From an uncultured Wenzhouxiangella sp. (GTDB lineage: Bacteria; Pseudomonadota; Gammaproteobacteria; Xanthomonadales; Wenzhouxiangellaceae), in NCBI GenBank assembly GCA_937876395.1, contig CALEIM010000058.1, positions 1 to 6,349 on the forward strand: DNA of 6,349 nucleotides. Reading direction: 5' to 3'. Below, one piece after another: positions 1 through 6,062 of this stretch (within the stretch, counting starts at the first letter, position 1; every line of letters starts with the position of its first letter). Under the pieces are notes generated by a model that saw only the letters and a list, made by a program, of their open reading frames with translations, was not told where the DNA came from and made no database searches. The translations under genes were made by a program, and so were the position numbers.

Positions 1-1083
1 AAACAGCACGATGAAGGCGATCGAAAACAGCATCGGTGTTTCGAAAGTCATCGAGCCTCGCCACATGGTCGACACCCAGTTGAAAACTTTCACCCCGGTG
101 GGTATCGCAATGACCATGGTGGCGTACATGAAGAACAGATTGGCGCCCAGCGGCATGCCCACGGCAAACATGTGGTGGGCCCAGACGATGAACGACAGGA
201 AGCCGATCGCGGCGGTCGCATAGACCATCGAGACATAGCCGAACAGAGGCTTGCGCGAGAAGGTCGGCAAAATCTCCGAGACAATGCCGAAGGCCGGCAG
301 AATCATGATATAGACCTCCGGGTGCCCGAAGAACCAGAAAATATGCTGGTACAGCACCGGGTCACCACCGCCGGCAGCATCGAAGAAGCTGGTGGCAAAG
401 AAACGGTCAAACAACAGCATGGTCACCGCTCCGGCCAGTACCGGCATGACCCCGATCAGCAGAAAACCGGTAACCAGCCAGGTCCAGGCGAACATCGGCA
501 TGCGCAACAGGGTCATGCCAGGGGCGCGCATGTTCAGGATCGTGACAATGATATTGATCGCGCCCATGATCGAGGAAATGCCCATCAGATGGATGGCAAA
601 GATCACGAAAGCGATATTGGTGCCACCCTGCAGCGACAGCGGCGGGTACAGGGTCCAGCCCGATGCCGGCCCACCGGTCGGCAAGAACAGGGTCATCAGC
701 AGCAGGAGAAATGCGAAGGGCAGGATCCAGAACGACCAGTTGTTCAGCCGCGGCAGGGCCATGTCCGGGGCCCCGACCATCAACGGAATCATCCAGTTCG
801 CCAGGCCGACGAAGGCCGGCATTACCGCACCGAAGATCATCACCAGCGCGTGCATGGTGGTCATCTGGTTGAAAAACTCGGGGTTGACCAGCTGCAGGCC
901 CGGTATGAACAGCTCGGCGCGGACGATCATCGCCATCGCACCGCCGACGATGAAGGCGCTCAGGGAGAAAATCAGGTAAAGGCTGCCGATTTCCTTGTGA
1001 TTGGTGGTCAACAGCCAGCGCTTGAGTCCGGTCGGCTGGTCAGCGTGGTGGTCGTCTGGGGTCATTGTTGTGGCGTGACTCAT
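1..1083 (-). CDS. coxA: Cytochrome c oxidase subunit I, N-terminal 361 residues (partial at left edge)
   Basis: This is the catalytic subunit of an aa3-type (A1) haem-copper oxidase in the inner membrane; it reduces O2 to water and pumps protons. The reading frame runs without a stop from ATG at 1083 to the window edge. It begins MSHATTMTPDDHHADQP and reaches the family signature TTNHKEIGSLYLIFS at residues 26-40. Visible ligands and channel residues are H78 (low-spin haem a), H254, E256 and Y258 in GHPEVY (CuB ligand, D-channel Glu, cross-linked Tyr), H303-H304 in AHHMF (CuB), K332 in PTGVKVF (K-channel) and D107 in GAPDMALPR (D-channel entry). Roughly the first eight transmembrane helices are present. 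About 160-170 C-terminal residues, including the haem a3 histidine, lie outside the window. The gene follows coxB by 32 bases, so the two are probably co-transcribed. Identification is very secure. Confidence 0.98.
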   Translation of the reverse strand, partial: MSHATTMTPDDHHADQPTGLKRWLLTTNHKEIGSLYLIFSLSAFIVGGAMAMIVRAELFIPGLQLVNPEFFNQMTTMHALVMIFGAVMPAFVGLANWMIPLMVGAPDMALPRLNNWSFWILPFAFLLLLMTLFLPTGGPASGWTLYPPLSLQGGTNIAFVIFAIHLMGISSIMGAINIIVTILNMRAPGMTLLRMPMFAWTWLVTGFLLIGVMPVLAGAVTMLLFDRFFATSFFDAAGGGDPVLYQHIFWFFGHPEVYIMILPAFGIVSEILPTFSRKPLFGYVSMVYATAAIGFLSFIVWAHHMFAVGMPLGANLFFMYATMVIAIPTGVKVFNWVSTMWRGSMTFETPMLFSIAFIVLF

Positions 1084-1092
1084 GGTTCTGAA

Positions 1093-1099
1093 TTCCTCT
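1093..1099 (-). promoter_or_regulatory. Ribosome binding site of coxA
   Basis: Read on the minus strand this is AGAGGAA, ending 9 bases before the ATG at 1083. It lies in the 32-base coxB-coxA gap and supports that start codon and separate translation of coxA from a shared transcript. Confidence 0.6.
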
Positions 1100-1115
1100 T
1101 TGGACGGTCCGCTGA

Positions 1116-1982
1116 TCAGCTGCGATCGCTGGTTTCGGTCAGGGTCCGGGCGGCGGTCGAACGTTCACCCGACGGCGCTCCAGCCACGGATTCCTGCTGG
1201 CTTTCCACCCAGCGACGATATTCTTCAGGTGAAACGGCTTCAACGACAATCGGCATGAAGCCGTGGTCCTTGCCGCACAGCTCGGCACACTGGCCGCGGT
1301 AAATGCCTTCTTCCTCGATCATGGTCCATGCTTCATTGACCAGCCCGGGTATGGCGTCGCGCTTCCAGCCCAGCTCAGGCACCCACCAGGAATGAATCAC
1401 ATCCTCGGCGGTCAGCAACAGGCGAATCTTGGTGTCGGTCGGCACGATCAGACGATTGTCGACTTCGAGCAGGTAGTTGTCGACACTGCGAACGTCAATC
1501 CCTGAATTGATCTGGCGGGCCGCGTTGCTTTCCCGGTCCAGCGCCGAGTAAACGGTGATGCCGTCTTCGAGGTAGTCGTACTTCCACAGCCACTGATAGC
1601 CGGTCACCTTGATGTTCATCTCGGCACCACCGGTGTTCTCCATATCGATCAGTACGATCGTGGAGGGGATTGCCATGACCACGAGGATGAGCACCGGAAT
1701 GGCGGTCCAGGTGATTTCGGCAGCCGTCGAATGGGAAAACTGTGAAGCCTGGTAACCTTTCGACTTGCGATGCACGACGATGGACGTGAACATCGCGGTA
1801 AACACCAGCACGCCGGTCACTGTCACAACGGCCAGAATCAGATTGTGCAGGTTATAGACATCCTGGGCGTAGGCCGTGACGCCGCGAGGCATATTGTCGC
1901 CGACAGCATAGATGCCCCAGGTCACCACGATGATGACGGCAAACACCGCCAAGGCCACGATCAGTTCGTTAGTTCTTTTCAT
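1116..1982 (-). CDS. coxB: Cytochrome c oxidase subunit II
   Basis: Subunit II accepts electrons from cytochrome c through its binuclear CuA centre on the periplasmic side and passes them to subunit I. The 288-residue protein starts MKRTNELIVALAVFAVIIVV, a hydrophobic N-terminal segment (about 7-26) that is a signal peptide or first anchor. Two transmembrane helices follow at about 48-70 and 93-113, with the conserved HRKSKG turn between them. The soluble cupredoxin domain has the aromatic YQWLWKYDYL patch (129-138) and a full CuA set: H197 in DVIHSWWVP, C232, E234 and C236 in GQCAELCG, H240 and M243 in KDHGFM. No cytochrome c domain is fused to the C-terminus, which ends in a short polar tail. 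An in-frame extension to 2132 exists, but the ATG at 1982 has an AGGTGA ribosome site and matches family N-termini. coxB lies directly upstream of coxA and is divergent from putA. Confidence 0.97.
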   Translation of the reverse strand: MKRTNELIVALAVFAVIIVVTWGIYAVGDNMPRGVTAYAQDVYNLHNLILAVVTVTGVLVFTAMFTSIVVHRKSKGYQASQFSHSTAAEITWTAIPVLILVVMAIPSTIVLIDMENTGGAEMNIKVTGYQWLWKYDYLEDGITVYSALDRESNAARQINSGIDVRSVDNYLLEVDNRLIVPTDTKIRLLLTAEDVIHSWWVPELGWKRDAIPGLVNEAWTMIEEEGIYRGQCAELCGKDHGFMPIVVEAVSPEEYRRWVESQQESVAGAPSGERSTAARTLTETSDRS

Positions 1983-1989
1983 CCTCGAA

Positions 1990-1995
1990 TCACCT
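1990..1995 (-). promoter_or_regulatory. Ribosome binding site deciding the coxB start
   Basis: On the minus strand the sequence is AGGTGA, seven bases before the ATG at 1982. A second purine run (GAGG) touches the ATG and is too close to serve. This site favours the 288-residue product over the longer in-frame reading that begins at 2132. Confidence 0.6.
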
Positions 1996-2077
1996 GTGCT
2001 TGCCAGTGTTTCCCCGGGCCGCAGTTGCTCCGAGGCACTCCTTACAATACTTCGGCCAGCGCCAGCCGCTCGTTGAC

Positions 2078-2092
2078 GGGCAAAAACTGCCC
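2078..2092. repeat. Small inverted repeat GGGCA-N5-TGCCC
   Basis: Five perfect base pairs (2078-2082 with 2088-2092) surround the loop AAAAC. Outer GTT and AAC could add three more pairs if three bases are bulged out. No T-run follows on either strand, so it is not an intrinsic terminator. It lies about 100 bases upstream of coxB and could be an operator or chance. Confidence 0.3.
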
Positions 2093-2233
2093 AACGACCT
2101 GCCGCGCACCCATGCGTTGCTCTTTCGACCAAAACCCGAACCCGGGCCGACGGCCGCCTGAGCTGCGTTTACCGCCGAACATCGCAACGATCGATATTTC
2201 TTGATCCTCAACAAACTATTCTAGCCCAAGCAC

Positions 2234-2260
2234 GCCACCCGGTGGCAGTGAAAATTGCCA
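2234..2260. promoter_or_regulatory. Two overlapping inverted repeats upstream of putA
   Basis: GCCACC-C-GGTGGC (2234-2246) is a perfect dyad around one central base. Its right arm overlaps TGGCA (2243-2247), which pairs with TGCCA at 2256-2260. The pair sits about 80-110 bases before the putA ATG. It has the geometry of a protein binding site. The regulator is unknown, and I do not recognise it as a known operator. The function is inferred from symmetry and position only. Confidence 0.3.
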
Positions 2261-2341
2261 TGACCGCCCGGAATCCGCGCTATACCCGCCCATTCGGTTA
2301 CACTTGCCAACCGCCTTCATTCCTCAAGTATCGACACCGCC

Positions 2342-4276
2342 ATGAATGAGCCCTCAAGCCCTTTCGTAATTACCGATCCGCTGCCTTCCGACGAGCTTCG
2401 GACGGCACTTGACGAGGCCTGGCACCGCGATGAAGACGAGCATGTGCGCTTTTTGCAGTCCCAGGTCAGGCTCGATAGCGAGCGCCGCGAGCGAATTCGC
2501 GAGGTCGCCCTGGACCTGGTCCGGAACGTGCGCAAGCAAAGCAGCGAGGCCGGCGTCATTGAAGCTTTCATGCGCCAGTACGACCTGTCCTCTGAAGAGG
2601 GGGTGATCCTGATGTGCCTGGCCGAGGCCCTGCTGCGCATTCCGGACAATGACACCGCCGAAAAGCTGATTTCCGACAAACTGTCCGATGCCGACTGGGA
2701 ATCGCACCTCGGCAAGAGCTCCTCGGTTCTGGTCAATGCCGGCACCTGGGGCCTGATGCTGACCGGCCGTCTGGTCAGCGTGCGCGATTCTGAAAAACGC
2801 GGTATCGGCGCGCTGCTGTCGCGAATGGCCAACCGCTCCGGCGAGCCGGTGGTTCGCACCGCGATTCGTCAGGCCATGCGCATCATGGGCCACCAGTACG
2901 TCATGGGGCGCACGATCGAGGACGCCCTGGAACGCTCGCGCAAAAAATCCAACCGGCGTTTTCGTTATTCTTTCGACATGCTCGGCGAAGCGGCCCTGAC
3001 CGGCGTTGACGCCCAGCGCTATTTTGAGGCCTATGGCCAGGCCATCGATGCTCTCGGCAAAGCGAGCGAGGACGGTGATGTGTTTGCTCTGCCGAGCATC
3101 TCGGTCAAGCTTTCGGCCCTGCATCCGCGCTACGAGCACGCCCAGCGCGACCGGGTGATGGATGAACTCGTGCCGCGCCTGCTGGAATTGGCAAAACGTG
3201 CCAAGGCGGCCGGCATCGCCCTGACCGTCGATGCCGAGGAGGCCGAGCGTCTGATGCTGTCGCTCGATGTGTTTGCCGCGGTGCTCGAATCACCCGAGCT
3301 GGCCGGCTGGGACGGCCTGGGCCTGGCACTGCAGGCCTATCAGAAGCGCGCCTGGGCGGCCGTTGACTGGCTGGCCGAGCGTGCCCGCAGCACCGGGCAC
3401 CGCATTCCACTGCGCCTGGTCAAGGGCGCCTACTGGGATACTGAAATCAAGATGGCTCAGGTCGATGGCCTGGCAGGCTATCCGGTGTTCAGCCGCAAGG
3501 CCAACACCGACCTGAGCTACCTGGTATGCGCATCCCGGCTGCTGGACCTGCCCGGGCAGTTCTATCCGCAGTTTGCCACCCACAACGCGCACACCATCGC
3601 GGCCATCGCCGAGCTGGCCGGGTCGAACCGGGAATATGAGTATCAGCGTCTGCACGGCATGGGCGAAGACCTCTACCAGGAAGTGCTCGACAGCGAGCGC
3701 TTCAACGGCCAGTGCCGGGTTTATGCACCGGTCGGAAATCACAAGGATCTGCTGCCCTACCTGGTGCGCAGACTGCTGGAAAACGGCGCCAATACCTCGT
3801 TCGTAAACCGAATAGTCGACGAAAAGCTGTCGGTCGAGGAGGTGGTCGATGATCCACTCAACGAAATTGCCAGCCACGCAAGCGCGGCTCATCCGCGCAT
3901 TCCGCTGCCGGCCGATATCTATGGCGCGGGCCGCAGCAACAGCCGCGGCCTCAACTTCGTCCATGAGGCCGAGCTGCAGGCCCTCAAAACCGGCATGGAA
4001 GCCGCCGAAACCGCTGACTGGCGGGCGCAGCCCGGCGGCAAGGCTGCTGACAGCGAGCCGGAAAAGTTGCTTTCACCGGCCGATCAGCGGATCGAGGTCG
4101 GCCAGGTGAGCTGGACCAACCCCGACCACGTCGAAGCTGCCGTGTCCACGGCCGTGCAGGCCGGTCCGAGCTGGGACGGACGACGGTATTGCACTGCAAC
4201 GGCACACTTTGTCCAGCTTGTGCGTAGCCCGCGGGAATGGCTGGCGCATTTCGGCGGCACCCTGGGACGCATCTGA
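2342..4276 (+). CDS. putA: Bifunctional proline utilization protein PutA, truncated: complete proline dehydrogenase domain, aldehyde dehydrogenase domain lost
   Basis: PutA oxidises proline to P5C with FAD, passing electrons to the membrane quinone pool, then oxidises glutamate semialdehyde to glutamate with NAD+. The 644-residue frame has no ribbon-helix-helix DNA-binding domain and opens with the alpha/arm region (about 10-150). The PRODH barrel follows: FDMLGEAALT (211-220), SVKLSALHPRY (254-264, catalytic Lys), TVDAEE (295-300), RLVKGAYWDTEIK (358-370), ATHNAHT (412-418), YEYQRLHGMGEDLY (432-445) and VRRLLENGANTSFVNR (475-490, with the substrate-binding Arg pair R476-R477). The aldehyde dehydrogenase domain begins around 580 (DQRIEVGQVSW) but homology stops at G613. 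The last 31 residues (614-644) match nothing I know. Full RHH-less PutA proteins exceed 1,000 residues, so roughly 400 or more are missing, including the catalytic Cys and the NAD site. Start chosen as the only sensible ATG; its ribosome site is weak. Retained PRODH activity is possible but unproven. Confidence 0.93.
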   Translation: MNEPSSPFVITDPLPSDELRTALDEAWHRDEDEHVRFLQSQVRLDSERRERIREVALDLVRNVRKQSSEAGVIEAFMRQYDLSSEEGVILMCLAEALLRIPDNDTAEKLISDKLSDADWESHLGKSSSVLVNAGTWGLMLTGRLVSVRDSEKRGIGALLSRMANRSGEPVVRTAIRQAMRIMGHQYVMGRTIEDALERSRKKSNRRFRYSFDMLGEAALTGVDAQRYFEAYGQAIDALGKASEDGDVFALPSISVKLSALHPRYEHAQRDRVMDELVPRLLELAKRAKAAGIALTVDAEEAERLMLSLDVFAAVLESPELAGWDGLGLALQAYQKRAWAAVDWLAERARSTGHRIPLRLVKGAYWDTEIKMAQVDGLAGYPVFSRKANTDLSYLVCASRLLDLPGQFYPQFATHNAHTIAAIAELAGSNREYEYQRLHGMGEDLYQEVLDSERFNGQCRVYAPVGNHKDLLPYLVRRLLENGANTSFVNRIVDEKLSVEEVVDDPLNEIASHASAAHPRIPLPADIYGAGRSNSRGLNFVHEAELQALKTGMEAAETADWRAQPGGKAADSEPEKLLSPADQRIEVGQVSWTNPDHVEAAVSTAVQAGPSWDGRRYCTATAHFVQLVRSPREWLAHFGGTLGRI

Positions 4277-4355
4277 TCACTAGACACCAACTGGGGCGTG
4301 CGATCGCACGATCGGACCATGCAAACGGTTCAAGATGTTCTACCATTCGCGGACG
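4181..4355. other. Breakpoint segment between PutA homology and the lipoprotein gene
   Basis: PutA-like coding stops after the codon for G613 (4178-4180). From 4181 to 4276 the frame stays open for 31 residues that do not resemble an aldehyde dehydrogenase. The other two plus frames show no continuation either, which argues against a simple frameshift. From 4277 to 4355 the DNA looks like an upstream region for the lipoprotein gene and carries a 14-base palindrome. I found no convincing transposon ends, target duplication, tRNA or integrase core site. It is either a recombination scar or the seam of an assembly chimera. Confidence 0.7.
4297..4310. promoter_or_regulatory. 14-base perfect palindrome CGTGCGATCGCACG
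   Basis: The site is symmetric over all 14 bases and is followed by a further GATCG. It lies 45 bases before the lipoprotein ATG at 4356, where an operator could act. Its centre GCGATCGC is also a motif over-represented in some genomes (HIP1-like), so it may not be specific. Function is inferred only. Confidence 0.35.
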
Positions 4356-6062
4356 ATGAAGATACCGGCAGCTTCCTGGGCTTTCTGTCTACTACCGTTC
4401 AGTGCGTTGAGCTGCGTGGGCGACCGCCCGTCTTTCGGAAACCTTCGCTCCGACGCGGGCGCTGATCCCGTGAGAGCAGATGGCGGGACGTCAAGTGACG
4501 CCCAATCGCAATCGTCTTCGACGCCAGACTCGGGCAATGGCGGCGGACCAGGCCAAAGCGCCGATTCCGGAAGTGATTCTTCCGGGAATTCCACCCGTTC
4601 CCCGGGTTCCGGGATTGAAGCGGATGCCGGGCAGTGTGAGCTCGGGAAAACGCGGGACTGTGAAACACACCCGGGCTTGGACGGCCAAGGCATTTGTCAG
4701 AAGGGGTCGCAGACGTGTGTCGAGCTGGAAGACGGCGGCACGGCTTGGGAGGCGTGCAGCGGTTCGGTCGGCCCAGCAGCGACGGACTCGTGCGCCGTAG
4801 AGGGCAGCGACGACAACTGCAACGGTACCCCCAACGACGGATGCGACTGTATAGCAGGGCAGACGACCACTTGCGCCCAAGCATACGGGGCACAAGGCGT
4901 GTGTGGCGACACAGAGCTCGTTTGCGCTATCGAGGGGGTTTGGCCCGACCCAAGCGTGTGCGAAGCGAGCGCCAGCGCTGAAATGTGTGACGGTGACCTC
5001 GATGAGGACTGCGATGGTGAGGTTAACGAAGTGGAGGACTGTCCGTGCGCTGCTAGTCCGTGCCAGAACGGCGGCGCTTGTGTCGCGGATGGTGCCGAGT
5101 ACATGTGTGATTGTAGCGAAACCACGTACGCGGGTGAACATTGTGACGAAGCGCGGGCTGTCGTCTTACCGTTGGGGCCCGGCGATTCCGAGTGCCTCGC
5201 AGTCGCTCTCTCTCACGATGGCAGCGTCGTCGGGGCAACGTGCAACTCTCGGCCCGCCTATTGGACGGCGAACAGCGGGTGGCAATATCTTGCCCTACCC
5301 AACGGCTACAACTCGGGGTCTTTGGCGGATCTGAGCGCGGACGGCGAGGTCTTCGTTGCCACACTAGAATCAACCTCGGGCGATAGTTTGCGCGCAGCAC
5401 GTTGGTCGAGCCGTAACAGTACCGGGACGTTACTTACCGGCGGCAATGGCGACACCTACGCCAGAGCGGTTAGCGGCAACGGACAGCTGGCGATTGGCGA
5501 TGGCGCGGACGGCAGTCTGCTGGTCTGGACCGGGACAAGCCCCGCGACTCCCTACACCGAACCCGATGACGTGAGTGCGAGCCTACGTGCCGTAGATTTC
5601 GATGGCAGTACGGTGTGGGGGAGTGGAACCGAAGAGATTATCACTTGGACGGCGCCTGACGCCGCGACCGTGATTGACGTCGCGGACGTATCGACCGTAG
5701 CCGTCACCGATGTGAGTGACGATGGTCGAGTCGCAGTGGGTCTCGGATGGACCACGAGCGGGGCCGCGGCTTGGCGGCTGGAAGAGGGTGAACTCGCGTG
5801 GCTCAACTCCGACGGAGCCGGCGTGTGTTTCGCCTATAGGGCGAGCGCGGACGGCTCTCGGGTCGCCGGGTCGTGTAACGGGCCAATCGTCTGGCTTGGC
5901 ACCAACCAACTCGATATCGTGATCTATCTTTCACCCTTAGCGGCCGAGCTGGCCGCAGATGCGGACATTGCCTCGAGCCAAATGAAAGCGGTAAGTGGAG
6001 ACGGCACGGTCGCGATCGGGGATGACCAGGCGCGGGTGTTTATCGTGCGCCTGCCCAATTGA
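4356..6062 (+). CDS. Predicted surface lipoprotein with Cys-rich modules, EGF-like domain and seven-repeat propeller
   Basis: I do not recognise a named gene. The 568-residue product starts MKIPAASWAFCLLPFSALSC: a lipoprotein signal peptide with lipobox ALSC and acceptor C20. ATG at 4356 is preferred over the in-frame ATG at 4335 because it puts the short basic N-terminus directly before the hydrophobic core; neither has a strong ribosome site. Residues 21-93 are a low-complexity Ser/Gly/Asp linker. Two tandem Cys-rich modules follow (94-165 and 165-231), each ending in a DxDNCNG or DEDCDG acidic motif of the kind common in myxobacterial secreted proteins and in the MopE-type putative metal-binding family. 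An EGF-like domain covers 231-263 with spacing C-x4-C-x5-C-x8-C-x-C-x9-C. Residues about 281-568 form seven propeller-like repeats. The likely location is outer-membrane surface or periplasm, with a binding or adhesive role inferred from architecture. Leu codons TTA and CTA, absent from putA, recur here. Confidence 0.85.
   Translation: MKIPAASWAFCLLPFSALSCVGDRPSFGNLRSDAGADPVRADGGTSSDAQSQSSSTPDSGNGGGPGQSADSGSDSSGNSTRSPGSGIEADAGQCELGKTRDCETHPGLDGQGICQKGSQTCVELEDGGTAWEACSGSVGPAATDSCAVEGSDDNCNGTPNDGCDCIAGQTTTCAQAYGAQGVCGDTELVCAIEGVWPDPSVCEASASAEMCDGDLDEDCDGEVNEVEDCPCAASPCQNGGACVADGAEYMCDCSETTYAGEHCDEARAVVLPLGPGDSECLAVALSHDGSVVGATCNSRPAYWTANSGWQYLALPNGYNSGSLADLSADGEVFVATLESTSGDSLRAARWSSRNSTGTLLTGGNGDTYARAVSGNGQLAIGDGADGSLLVWTGTSPATPYTEPDDVSASLRAVDFDGSTVWGSGTEEIITWTAPDAATVIDVADVSTVAVTDVSDDGRVAVGLGWTTSGAAAWRLEEGELAWLNSDGAGVCFAYRASADGSRVAGSCNGPIVWLGTNQLDIVIYLSPLAAELAADADIASSQMKAVSGDGTVAIGDDQARVFIVRLPN
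4635..5048 (+). repeat. Two tandem cysteine-rich DCDG-type modules within the lipoprotein
   Basis: Both modules follow the plan C-x2-G-x-T-x2-C, then QG(I/V)C, another Cys about 6-8 residues on, a Trp-containing stretch, and an acidic DxDxC(N/D)G end. Module 1 runs from CELGKTRDC to DDNCNGTPNDGCDC. Module 2 runs from CIAGQTTTC to DEDCDGEVNEVEDCPC. The shared Cys spacing suggests an internal duplication, now diverged. Cysteines probably form disulfides outside the cytoplasm, and the acidic motifs may bind Ca2+ or another metal. The metal role is inferred from family resemblance. Confidence 0.65.
5196..6059 (+). repeat. Seven degenerate propeller-type repeats in the lipoprotein C-terminus
   Basis: A motif of the form A-x2-(S/D)-x-DG-x-V-x-G, usually followed by a Trp some 10-17 residues later, recurs every 38-50 residues. 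The cores are AVALSHDGSVVG (283-293), LADLSADGEVFVA (323-335), ARAVSGNGQLAIG (369-381), LRAVDFDGSTVWG (410-422), VTDVSDDGRVAVG (450-462), AYRASADGSRVAG (493-505) and MKAVSGDGTVAIG (543-555). Seven copies fit a seven-bladed beta-propeller. They resemble HAF-type extracellular repeats and are unlike WD40. The last blade is short and may be closed by a strand from about residues 268-273. Confidence 0.65.

Larger units (their letters stand above)
1983..2341. other. Divergent intergenic region between coxB and putA
   Basis: These 359 bases separate two divergently transcribed genes, so both promoters should lie here. I see no convincing protein gene; short frames crossing it have no recognisable content. 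I cannot find a well-spaced sigma-70 promoter for either gene. Weak -10-like hexamers toward putA are TATTCT at 2217-2222 and TATACC at 2281-2286. The latter has TTGCCA at 2255-2260 upstream, but the 20-base spacer is long. The region also holds the inverted repeats listed separately. Confidence 0.6.

Noticed and set aside
172..1302. 376-residue plus-strand open frame, rich in Gln, Arg and His
   Set aside because: It is antisense to coxA and the end of coxB, whose minus-strand products carry every expected metal ligand. Its composition is a shadow of codon bias.
2078..2092. Intrinsic terminator in the coxB-putA gap
   Set aside because: The stem is only five pairs and has no T-run on either strand. 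Both neighbouring genes point away from it.
1116..2132. Longer coxB reading of 338 residues
   Set aside because: The extra 50 residues do not look like a subunit II N-terminus, and the ATG at 1982 has an AGGTGA site at proper spacing and starts a hydrophobic segment.
2354..3139. 261-residue minus-strand open frame
   Set aside because: It is antisense to the PRODH domain of putA, with no recognisable domain of its own.
4181..4276. Simple frameshift explaining the putA truncation
   Set aside because: Translating the other two plus frames after 4180 gives no aldehyde dehydrogenase sequence, so a one- or two-base error cannot restore the gene.
4181..4355. Insertion sequence or integron end at the join
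   Set aside because: I found no matching terminal inverted repeats, target duplication, transposase remnant or attC-like fold that I could support.
4335..4355. Lipoprotein start at ATG 4335
   Set aside because: It would add MFYHSRT before the signal peptide and has no better ribosome site. The start at 4356 gives a normal lipoprotein signal sequence.
4491..5141. 216-residue minus-strand open frame
   Set aside because: It is antisense to the Cys-rich part of the lipoprotein gene, whose plus-strand Cys spacing, EGF pattern and acidic motifs show which strand is coding.
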